A model generated the notes under the pieces. That model saw only the letters and a list, made by a program, of their open reading frames with translations. It did no database searches and was not told where the DNA came from. Below are positions 18,677 to 26,480 of a stretch of 64,000 nt of DNA, piece after piece. Within the stretch, counting starts at the first letter, position 1; each line of letters begins with the position of its first letter. The DNA is taken from NCBI RefSeq assembly GCF_001655775.1, contig NZ_LXFF01000009.1, forward strand, positions 16,861 through 80,860. The letters are read 5' to 3'. The stretch is from Candidatus Arthromitus sp. SFB-turkey (GTDB lineage Bacteria > Bacillota > Clostridia > Clostridiales > Clostridiaceae). The position numbers and the translations under genes are program-made.

Positions 18677-19660
18677 TCAATTTATATTAACAATATCTAT
18701 TATAAGTTTAGAAAGTTTTTCCCCATCATGTCTTATAAAATTATTTTTAATTTTAATTAAATTTTTTTTTATTACTTTGGTATTAATTTCACATAACTTA
18801 TCATCATCACAAATAACTTGTTTCGAATTCTTACAATTATATTTTTCAAGAACGTAATTATTTAACGTTTTATTATTAGCTATTACATAATCTATATTTA
18901 AAATATTAGTATTCTTAAAAATACTAATAACATGATCATATAAAGTATAATCATCAGTTTCACCAGGTTGAGTCATTATATTAGATATATAAATTTTAAC
19001 CCCTTTATTAATATTTATCGCATCACAAATGCTACATATTTTTAAATTAGGCAAAATACTAGTATAAAGACTACCTGGTCCTAAAATGATTGCATCTGCA
19101 TCTAAAATTTCAGCAATACAATCATCTAAAGGTTTTACATTATCAGGAGTTATAAATATTTTTTTAATTTTTGTATTATATTTAATAACCTCATTAGGTA
19201 TTTTAGATTCACCTTCAACAATAATTCCATTTAAAAGTTCTGCTTTTAAAACTACACTCTCAGTAGTAACTGGTAAAACCTTTCCTGTTATAGCCAACAC
19301 TTCACTAACCTTTTTTATAGCTTCCTCAAAACTATTTGTAATTCCAATCATTGCTGCTATAAAAAGATTACCAAAATTTTGATTTTTTAAATTTCCTTCT
19401 TTAAATCTATATTTTAAAAGTTCTTTCATTACAGGTTCAGTATTGGCAAGTGCTATTAAGCAATTTCTTATGTCTCCAGGAGGTAATATTCCTAATTCAC
19501 TCCTAAGAACCCCTGAACCTCCACCATCATCTGCAACAGTAACAATTGCAATAACATTATTTGTAAATTTCTTAATTCCTCTAAGTATATTAGAAATCCC
19601 TGTACCTCCACCTATAACAACAATTTTAGGATTATCATTTAACTTATCAATTACACCCAC
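18677..19660 (-). CDS. yvcK: YvcK/CofD-like (gluconeogenesis factor)
   Basis: YvcK binds UDP-sugars and is needed for normal cell shape and growth on gluconeogenic carbon; it is related to CofD (2-phospho-L-lactate transferase) but not known to be a transferase. Visible: VVIGGGTGISNILRG at about 14-28, VADDGGGSGVLRSELGILPPGDIRNC, LGPGSLYTSILPNL. The start is GTG at 19660 with TTAGGAGA upstream. The stop lies 26 bases before the whiA ATG. Part of murB-rapZ-yvcK-whiA. 327 residues, normal length. Confidence 0.93.
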   Translation of the reverse strand: MGVIDKLNDNPKIVVIGGGTGISNILRGIKKFTNNVIAIVTVADDGGGSGVLRSELGILPPGDIRNCLIALANTEPVMKELLKYRFKEGNLKNQNFGNLFIAAMIGITNSFEEAIKKVSEVLAITGKVLPVTTESVVLKAELLNGIIVEGESKIPNEVIKYNTKIKKIFITPDNVKPLDDCIAEILDADAIILGPGSLYTSILPNLKICSICDAININKGVKIYISNIMTQPGETDDYTLYDHVISIFKNTNILNIDYVIANNKTLNNYVLEKYNCKNSKQVICDDDKLCEINTKVIKKNLIKIKNNFIRHDGEKLSKLIIDIVNIN

Positions 19661-19682
19661 ATTAAATCTCCTAAATAAAATA

Positions 19683-20549
19683 TTAACTAATATTTCTATC
19701 TAAATCTCTATGTTCAATAATTAACTTATATTTATCATACTTATGAAATCTTAAATAAATTTCTTGCGATATGGCAACAGATCTATGCCTACCACCTGTA
19801 CATCCTATACCTATTACTAATTGTTTTCTACCTTCTTTTAAATAATTAGGCAATAAAAATTCTATTAAATCACACACTTTATCTAAAAAAATATTTGACT
19901 CATTTCTACTTAAAACAAACTCTTTTACATCTTTATCTAATCCAGAAAAATTTTTTAAATGCTTTATATAAAATGGATTTTCTATAAATCTAACATCAAA
20001 TACTAAATCACATTCTATAGGTATTCCATACTTATAACCAAAAGAAATAACCTCTATTATAAAATCATTATCTAAATGCTCTCCCAACATAAATTGCTTT
20101 ATTTTTTCTTTTAATTCTCTTACTTTTAAATTCGAAGTGTCTATAATTAAATCTGCTTTATTTTTAAAAAACTCCAATTTTTTCCTTTCTATTAATATTC
20201 CATTTAAAATTTTTCCATCGTAAGATAGAGGATGAAGCCTACGTGTTTCTTTAAATCTCCTAATTAACACTTCATTTGAGCAATCTAAAAATAATATTCT
20301 ATAATTTATAGAACTAATTTTAAACCATTCTAACATATCATCAATGTAATCAAAAAATTGTCTTCCTCTTATATCTATAACAAATGCTATTTTAGAAACA
20401 TTTCCATTTGTATATTTACAAATTTCTCCAAATTTTTGTATAAACTGTGGAGGCATATTATCAATACAAAAATATCCTAAGTCTTCTATTTCTCGTATTA
20501 CTTCAGTTTTTCCCGCTCCAGAAAGTCCAGTAACTATAACAAATTCCAT
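19683..20549 (-). CDS. rapZ: RapZ-type nucleotide-binding protein
   Basis: P-loop protein. In E. coli RapZ directs RNase E to the small RNA GlmZ to control glucosamine-6-phosphate synthase; in Firmicutes (YvcJ) it binds and hydrolyses nucleotides and affects competence and wall metabolism. Walker A GLSGAGKT at about 8-15; the C-terminal GCTGGRHRSVAIS motif typical of the family lies at about 250. ATG at 20549, eight bases after GGAG; its start lies just downstream of the murB stop. 288 residues. Confidence 0.93.
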   Translation of the reverse strand: MEFVIVTGLSGAGKTEVIREIEDLGYFCIDNMPPQFIQKFGEICKYTNGNVSKIAFVIDIRGRQFFDYIDDMLEWFKISSINYRILFLDCSNEVLIRRFKETRRLHPLSYDGKILNGILIERKKLEFFKNKADLIIDTSNLKVRELKEKIKQFMLGEHLDNDFIIEVISFGYKYGIPIECDLVFDVRFIENPFYIKHLKNFSGLDKDVKEFVLSRNESNIFLDKVCDLIEFLLPNYLKEGRKQLVIGIGCTGGRHRSVAISQEIYLRFHKYDKYKLIIEHRDLDRNIS

Positions 20550-20551
20550 AA

Positions 20552-21478
20552 TCAATTCTCCTTATCTTCTCCTATAATCCTAACTTCAAGCTCCAATTCA
20601 ACTTTAAAATTTTCATAAACCTTTCGCTTTATAATATCTATCAGTTCTAAAACATCTTTTGAATTTGCACAAGATCTATTTACTATAAAACCACAATGTT
20701 TATCAGAAACCATAGCATTCTTGTGTATATATCCTCTAAGATCTGAATCTTCTATTAATTTACCTGCAAAATAACCCTCAGGCCTTTTAAATACACTACC
20801 TGCAGATGGATAATCTAATGGCTGCTTTAAATTTCTTCTAATTGTAAAATCATTAATATTTTCCTGAATTTTATTTTTATCACCAAATTGGAGCAATATA
20901 TCACAATCAATAACTACATATTTTTTTTTCATAATCACAGTACTTCTATAACCAAAATCCATATTTTCATTATATATATCAAATATATTTCCTTCATAAT
21001 CCATAACTTTTACCTTATGTATAACATGACTCATTTCACCGTCATAAGCTCCAGCATTCATAGTAACAGCTCCTCCAATTGTACCTGGAATACCACAAGC
21101 AAATTCAAACCCAGACAATGAATTCTTACATGCAATATTAGAAATATCACATAATTTTGCTCCAGCTTTGGCATTTATTATATTTTCTTTAACACTTATT
21201 TTATTAAACTTAGTTAAGTTAATTACAATCCCTCTAATTCCACCATCTTTAACTATAATATTAGAACCAGATCCCAAAATAAAATAAGGAAATTTTTTAT
21301 CTATAATTTCTTTCATTGACTTAATAAATTCATACTCAGATTCAGGAAAAATCATAATATCACATGGTCCACCAATATTAAAAGTTGTATGTTTTTTCAT
21401 TGATTCGCTTATTTTAATATTCTCATCTTTTAAAAAATTTTTTAAAAAATATATCAGCCTTTCATAATTACCATGCAT
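20552..21478 (-). CDS. murB: UDP-N-acetylenolpyruvoylglucosamine reductase
   Basis: FAD/NADPH enzyme that reduces UDP-GlcNAc-enolpyruvate to UDP-MurNAc, the second committed step of peptidoglycan synthesis. Visible: HTTFNIGGPCDIMIFP at the FAD domain start, GSGSNIIVKDGGIRG, GIPGTIGGAVTMNAGAYDGEM, YRSTV (substrate-binding Tyr), PSAGSVFKRP (catalytic Ser) and a late Glu in LELEVRIIG. Type II MurB by the length (308) and missing loop. ATG at 21478 with GGAGA upstream. The last bases are next to rapZ, so the two are translationally linked. Confidence 0.95.
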   Translation of the reverse strand: MHGNYERLIYFLKNFLKDENIKISESMKKHTTFNIGGPCDIMIFPESEYEFIKSMKEIIDKKFPYFILGSGSNIIVKDGGIRGIVINLTKFNKISVKENIINAKAGAKLCDISNIACKNSLSGFEFACGIPGTIGGAVTMNAGAYDGEMSHVIHKVKVMDYEGNIFDIYNENMDFGYRSTVIMKKKYVVIDCDILLQFGDKNKIQENINDFTIRRNLKQPLDYPSAGSVFKRPEGYFAGKLIEDSDLRGYIHKNAMVSDKHCGFIVNRSCANSKDVLELIDIIKRKVYENFKVELELEVRIIGEDKEN

Positions 21479-21498
21479 ATAAACTTTCTCCTTACATT

Positions 21499-23370
21499 TT
21501 ATTTATTACTTTTAAAAAACTCTAAAATAGAATTACTAGATTTTTTATCCATGCTAGGAACCTTCAAAAGTTCATCAAAAGATGCTCTTTTTATAGAATT
21601 TATATCTTTAAAATATAACATCAGTTCTCTTCTTCTTTTACTTCCTATATTAGGAATTTCATTTAATATAGATCCAAGTCCTCTCTTATCTCTAAGTGTT
21701 CTGTGATATGATATAGCATATCTATGAACTTCATCTTGTACCCTTGTTATGAATTTCATTACACTAGAATTAATATTTATATTAATTTCTACATTTTTAT
21801 AAATAAGTCCTCTTGTCCTATGCTTATTATCCTTAACCATACCACAAACTGGTATATTGATATTCATTTCTTCTAAAAGCTCTTCAACTAAATTAACATG
21901 TCCTCGTCCACCATCAATTAAAATTAAGTCTGGAAATACACAAAACTTTCCACTAGTATATACCAAACTTCCTTCTTTTAACTCTTCTATTTCTCTAATG
22001 CCATGTTTAACTCTTCTTAATACTACTTCTTTCATACTTTCATAATCATTAGATCCTTGAACACTCTTTATTCTAAACCTTCTATATTGCGTAGTATAAG
22101 GCAATCCATTATTAAAAACAACCATACTACCAACAGAATCAAATCCACTAATATTAGATATATCATATGCCTCAATTCTCTCTAATTTTGAATTAATTTT
22201 TAATATCATAGCTAACTCATTTAAATATGTTTTATCTTTACTTTCCAATCTCAAATTCTTTTTAGATTTAAATTTTCGAAGCATCATTTTCGCATTAACT
22301 TCAACCAAATCAAATAAATTTTTTTTATCTCCTTTTTTAGGAATCCTAAATTCAACTTTTCTACCTGCTTTTACATTAATCCATTTTTCTATACTATCTT
22401 TATCAAAAAATTCAGGAGAATATATAAAATTTGGAATTTGAGCTGTACCTCCATAGAAACTTTTTATAAATTGTTCAATTATACTTTCTTTAAATTCACC
22501 ATAAATATTTTCAAATATAAAATGATCTCTTCCTACAATTTTACCATCTCTTAAAAAAAATATTTGAACACAAGCATCATTATCATCTTTAAAAATATTA
22601 ATATAATCTTCTGATTTATGGTTACCTAAAAAAATCCTTTGTTTTTCAAAAATTAAATTTATATTAGATATTTTATCTCTAATTAATAAGGCTTTCTCAT
22701 ATTCAAATTGTTCATAATAATAAGTCATCTTCTCTTCTAAAGATCTAATAAATTCATTTTTATTTTTTCCAGATAAAATTTCTATAACTTGATTTATTAT
22801 ATTGTTATATTCTTCTTTAGATACAAGACCAAAACAAGGTGCATTACATTTTTTTATTTGATAATACATACATGGTTTACAAGATATAGTTCCTTCTTTT
22901 ATAAACAACTTACAATTTCTAATAGGAAAAATATTTTTCAAAACACTAATAATTTCATTAACAGCACTGCTTAAAGTAAAAGGCCCAAAATATAAATTAC
23001 CATCTTTTATATAATTTTTAGTGGAAAATAATCTTGGAAAATCTTCATTTACTGTAATTTTTATAAACGGATATGTTTTATCATCTTTAAGGAGGATATT
23101 ATACGGTGGATTATATTTTTTTATAAGATTATTTTCAAGTATTAATGCTTCAATTTCATTTTGAGTAACAATATATTCAAATTCTTTAATATACTTTACA
23201 AGTGTTTTTGTTTTTTCTGAATGATTTTGAGATTTTTGAAAATACTGAGAAACCCTCTTTTTTAAATCCTTAGCTTTTCCTACATATAAAATCTCTAACT
23301 TATCATTTTTCATTATATAAACACCTGGAGAATGTGGCAAAATACTAACATTATACTTTAAATCAAACAT
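21499..23370 (-). CDS. uvrC: UvrABC excinuclease subunit C
   Basis: Makes the two incisions around a DNA lesion after UvrAB loading. Domains in order: GIY-YIG nuclease at the N-terminus (SPGVYIMKNDKLEILYVGKAKDLKKRV), a cysteine-containing region (CKLFIKEGTISCKPCMYYQIKKCNAPC), UVR domain (about 200-240), the UvrC/RNase H-like nuclease (AYDISNISGFDSVGSMVVF; LILIDGGRGHVN), and a C-terminal double helix-hairpin-helix (IPNIGSKRRRELMLYF ... FDELLKVPSM). 623 residues, normal. It sits among wall genes, 20 bases upstream of murB, about 3 kb downstream of uvrA. Confidence 0.95.
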   Translation of the reverse strand: MFDLKYNVSILPHSPGVYIMKNDKLEILYVGKAKDLKKRVSQYFQKSQNHSEKTKTLVKYIKEFEYIVTQNEIEALILENNLIKKYNPPYNILLKDDKTYPFIKITVNEDFPRLFSTKNYIKDGNLYFGPFTLSSAVNEIISVLKNIFPIRNCKLFIKEGTISCKPCMYYQIKKCNAPCFGLVSKEEYNNIINQVIEILSGKNKNEFIRSLEEKMTYYYEQFEYEKALLIRDKISNINLIFEKQRIFLGNHKSEDYINIFKDDNDACVQIFFLRDGKIVGRDHFIFENIYGEFKESIIEQFIKSFYGGTAQIPNFIYSPEFFDKDSIEKWINVKAGRKVEFRIPKKGDKKNLFDLVEVNAKMMLRKFKSKKNLRLESKDKTYLNELAMILKINSKLERIEAYDISNISGFDSVGSMVVFNNGLPYTTQYRRFRIKSVQGSNDYESMKEVVLRRVKHGIREIEELKEGSLVYTSGKFCVFPDLILIDGGRGHVNLVEELLEEMNINIPVCGMVKDNKHRTRGLIYKNVEINININSSVMKFITRVQDEVHRYAISYHRTLRDKRGLGSILNEIPNIGSKRRRELMLYFKDINSIKRASFDELLKVPSMDKKSSNSILEFFKSNK

Positions 23371-23394
23371 AAATAATCTATTACTCCATTTAAA

Positions 23395-24807
23395 TCATTT
23401 TAATAAGTTAATAGCTTTTTCCATAACTTTAGCCGCAATATAGGAAGCAATTCCTCGTCCTTCTCCACCCTCTTCAACTATAACAGATACAGCTACAATT
23501 GGATTATCATAAGGAGCAAACCCAATAAACCAAGAATGAGGAATTCCATCTATACCATTTTTTTTATAATCTGCAGTACCTGTTTTACCAGCAGCATTTA
23601 TAGTTAAAAATTCTTCAATATGGGATAAATTTTCATTTACTACACCCCTCATATAATCTTTTAAAATATCAGATGTATCTTGTTCCATAACCTTAGAAAG
23701 TACATAAGGTTTATTTTTCTTTATAATATCCAAATTATAATTTAAAATTTCAGATATTATATATGGATTATTTAAAATTCCATTATTCGCTACAGCACTA
23801 GCCATCATAGCCATAATAAGTGGTGTTGATAATACCCCTCCTTGACCTATACCACTTTGAGCTATAAGTCCAACCTCATTTGATTGTAATTCTGGAAAAT
23901 AACTTTTTAATACACTAAATCCTTCAATATGTATATTTTTATTAAAATAAAATTTTTCAGCATATTCTTTAAGCAATTTATTTCCTAATTCAATAGCAAG
24001 CTCTCCAAAAACAACATTGCTAGAATTAACAAAAGCTTCCTTCAAATTAATCTCTCCATAAGATTTTTCGTTCTGATTAGAAAGTTTTTCCTCTTGATTA
24101 AATGCTATATATCCTTTATCTAAGAATATTCTATTTTGAATATCTTCAATGTTTTCAATTGATGCAACTGAAGTTAAAACTTTAAAAGTAGAACCTGGAG
24201 CATATCTACCATTTATAGCTCTATTATAAAGCGGAGCATTATCATCTTTAGAAACTTCATTCCAAACTTCGTCTATATTATTAGGATCAAATGAAGGTTT
24301 ACTAATCATAGAATATATCTCACCAGTACTTGGATTCATAACTATAATAGCTCCTTTATTATTACCTAAAATATCATAAGCATATTGTTGTATTTCTTTA
24401 TGTAAAGTTAATTTTACATTACTTCCCATCAAGTCATTATTATCAAAAATTTTTAAAATATTACTTACAAATCCTCTAGGTTCTCTCAAATATTCATCCA
24501 TATAACTTTCAATTCCATCCATACCATACTTATTATCAAAATATCCTATCGGATGTAAAAACGCTTCCCCATAATTATATATACGTTCTTGATATCTATC
24601 ATTTTTTTCACTATAAACTAATATTTCATTATTTCTATCTAGAATTCTTCCTCTAATAAATTTGTTTCTATCTTCATATACCCGTCTATTTAATTCATGT
24701 TTAGCATAATATTCAGATTTAAATACTAAAAAATATACAAGAGATGAAAGAATAATAAAAAATAATATTGAAAATATAAAGAATACTATCTTTACACTTT
24801 TAATCAT
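23395..24807 (-). CDS. Penicillin-binding protein (transpeptidase), PBP2/FtsI type
   Basis: Cross-links peptidoglycan outside the membrane. One N-terminal transmembrane anchor (about 5-28) is followed by a short dimerisation domain and the penicillin-binding transpeptidase domain with SxxK (APGSTFKVL, Ser at about 206), SxN (NSSNVVFG, about 259) and KTG (AAGKTGTADY, about 407). At 470 residues it is the short clostridial PbpA-like form without PASTA repeats. The start overlaps the stop of the SEDS gene by eight bases, so the pair is probably translated together as a glycosyltransferase-transpeptidase complex. The FHA-SEDS-PBP trio is common in clostridia. Whether it serves septation, elongation or the spore is not visible. 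Confidence 0.9.
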   Translation of the reverse strand: MIKSVKIVFFIFSILFFIILSSLVYFLVFKSEYYAKHELNRRVYEDRNKFIRGRILDRNNEILVYSEKNDRYQERIYNYGEAFLHPIGYFDNKYGMDGIESYMDEYLREPRGFVSNILKIFDNNDLMGSNVKLTLHKEIQQYAYDILGNNKGAIIVMNPSTGEIYSMISKPSFDPNNIDEVWNEVSKDDNAPLYNRAINGRYAPGSTFKVLTSVASIENIEDIQNRIFLDKGYIAFNQEEKLSNQNEKSYGEINLKEAFVNSSNVVFGELAIELGNKLLKEYAEKFYFNKNIHIEGFSVLKSYFPELQSNEVGLIAQSGIGQGGVLSTPLIMAMMASAVANNGILNNPYIISEILNYNLDIIKKNKPYVLSKVMEQDTSDILKDYMRGVVNENLSHIEEFLTINAAGKTGTADYKKNGIDGIPHSWFIGFAPYDNPIVAVSVIVEEGGEGRGIASYIAAKVMEKAINLLK

Positions 24808-26014
24808 AAACTTTAATCCCTTCCAATACCTTTTGTATTATAGCAAACATAATAAACATACTTATTATAGAACTACCACCATAACTTATAAATGGTAGAG
24901 TAACTCCAGTAAGTGGAATTAAATTAAGAATACCTCCCAATATTAAAATAGCTTGAAATGAAATTAAAACAATTAAACCTAAAATTAACAAAACACTTTC
25001 AAAATTCTTTTTAATTAAAACACTTCTTCTAAATACTCTAATAAAAAATAAAAAATATAATGTTACAATTAATATCCCCATAATAATTCCAAATTCTTCA
25101 ACTATAGAAACAAATATATAATCTGTATAATTAACTGGAATAAACTCCAAATTCCCTTTATATAAACCTCTACCTAAAATACCCCCAGATCCCATAGAAA
25201 AAAATCCTTGTAAAACTTGATATGATGCTCCATTAGGATCTCTTTCAGGGTTTAACCATGCACTAATTCTAACCCTTACATGACTAAATTTATTATAAGC
25301 AACTACTCCTCCTATTAAAGTAGATATAAAACTAAATAACAAAAATTTATATTTAAAAGTTTTCATATAGTACATAAGCATGCTTACCAAAAAAACAATT
25401 AACGCAGTTCCCAAATCTTTCTGCAAAACCAAAAATAAAATAATACATAAAAGTAAAAACATAGATACATATTTATCTTTCTTACTTCTATTATCTCTAA
25501 GTACTGATGAAATATAAAATATTAAAAATATTTTTCCAAATTCAGAGGGTTGAAATGTTATACCAAATAAAGAAATCCAATTTTTAGATCCATTAACATA
25601 TTTTCCAAATAAAAAAGATAAACTCATTAAAAAAAATGTTAAAATAAAATATATCCATTTAAATTTATAAAATACACTTATATCCTTAACAAAAAACATA
25701 AATAAAAAATAAATAAAATACCCAATTATAATAAATATCATTTGCTTTAATGCAACATTATTACTTATTCTATATAAAATAACTATACTGATTAAAATAA
25801 ATATATTTATAATTAAATTTAAAATTTCATCAACATCAAATAATAAAGAATTTAAAATTCTATTTATAATTACTAGAAAAAAATACGAAATAATTAAAAT
25901 AAATAAGTGCATATCTATTTTTTTCTTAACTATTATTATGTTTAAAAACATAACAAAGGCCATAAGTAAATTTAAAACAAAAAATATTTTAGGATATGTA
26001 AATTCTTTTTTCAT
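24800..26014 (-). CDS. SEDS-family peptidoglycan glycosyltransferase (FtsW/RodA-like)
   Basis: Integral membrane polymerase of lipid II. About ten transmembrane helices; motifs GSKNWISLFGITFQPSEFGK, VLQKDLGTALIVF, RISAWLNPERDPNGASYQ, GSGGILGRGLYKGNLEFIPVNYTDYIF and PLTGVTLPFISYGGSSI are all diagnostic of the SEDS family. It is coupled to the downstream PBP by overlap and preceded ten bases away by an FHA-like gene. 404 residues. FtsW versus RodA cannot be decided; I leave the symbol empty. Confidence 0.9.
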   Translation of the reverse strand: MKKEFTYPKIFFVLNLLMAFVMFLNIIIVKKKIDMHLFILIISYFFLVIINRILNSLLFDVDEILNLIINIFILISIVILYRISNNVALKQMIFIIIGYFIYFLFMFFVKDISVFYKFKWIYFILTFFLMSLSFLFGKYVNGSKNWISLFGITFQPSEFGKIFLIFYISSVLRDNRSKKDKYVSMFLLLCIILFLVLQKDLGTALIVFLVSMLMYYMKTFKYKFLLFSFISTLIGGVVAYNKFSHVRVRISAWLNPERDPNGASYQVLQGFFSMGSGGILGRGLYKGNLEFIPVNYTDYIFVSIVEEFGIIMGILIVTLYFLFFIRVFRRSVLIKKNFESVLLILGLIVLISFQAILILGGILNLIPLTGVTLPFISYGGSSIISMFIMFAIIQKVLEGIKVYD

Positions 26015-26024
26015 GTAATCACCA

Positions 26025-26459
26025 TCATTCTTTTACTAATTTAAATGAAGTATTTAACACAATTATTTCTTCATTTCCTTGAAGTTTAACTTTACCTAAA
26101 ATATTATTATTACCAATTTTTATACAATCTGTATTATTTAAATTTTCTGCATATATTTGATTATCATGTACAAAAATAACCAATTTTACTAAATAATCGT
26201 ATATATTTTCTAATACAATATCGTTATTAGCTTCATTTCCTATGGATATATATTTATTTATTAATATTTTATCTCCTAAAATCAAGTTATCTTGATCAGA
26301 ACTTTTTATCTCTAAAAATAAATTAAAACATGAATTTTTAAAATTAAATATAGTTAAAAAATCATAAACATAATATTTTATAACAATTAAAACGATTAAA
26401 AACAAAATAAAAGTAGCAATTATTGAAATAATTCTTGAAATCAATTCCCAAAAATTCAT
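26025..26459 (-). CDS. Membrane-anchored FHA-like protein, degenerate
   Basis: Short protein (144 residues) with one N-terminal membrane helix (about 8-33) and a beta-rich C-terminal domain. In clostridia this position upstream of the FtsW/PBP pair is normally taken by a TM-FHA protein that binds phosphothreonine, often linked to a PrkC-type kinase. Here the pattern is still visible (YISIGNEANNDIVLEN, then DNQIYAENLNNTDCIKIGNNNI, then KVKLQGNEEIIV), but the Arg after the first Gly and the Ser-Arg-x-His motif that contact phosphate are missing. The call therefore rests on position and the strand pattern. It could still bind partner proteins without phosphate recognition. Confidence 0.65.
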   Translation of the reverse strand: MNFWELISRIISIIATFILFLIVLIVIKYYVYDFLTIFNFKNSCFNLFLEIKSSDQDNLILGDKILINKYISIGNEANNDIVLENIYDYLVKLVIFVHDNQIYAENLNNTDCIKIGNNNILGKVKLQGNEEIIVLNTSFKLVKE

Positions 26460-26480
26460 ACTACCTCTGCTTAAAAAATT

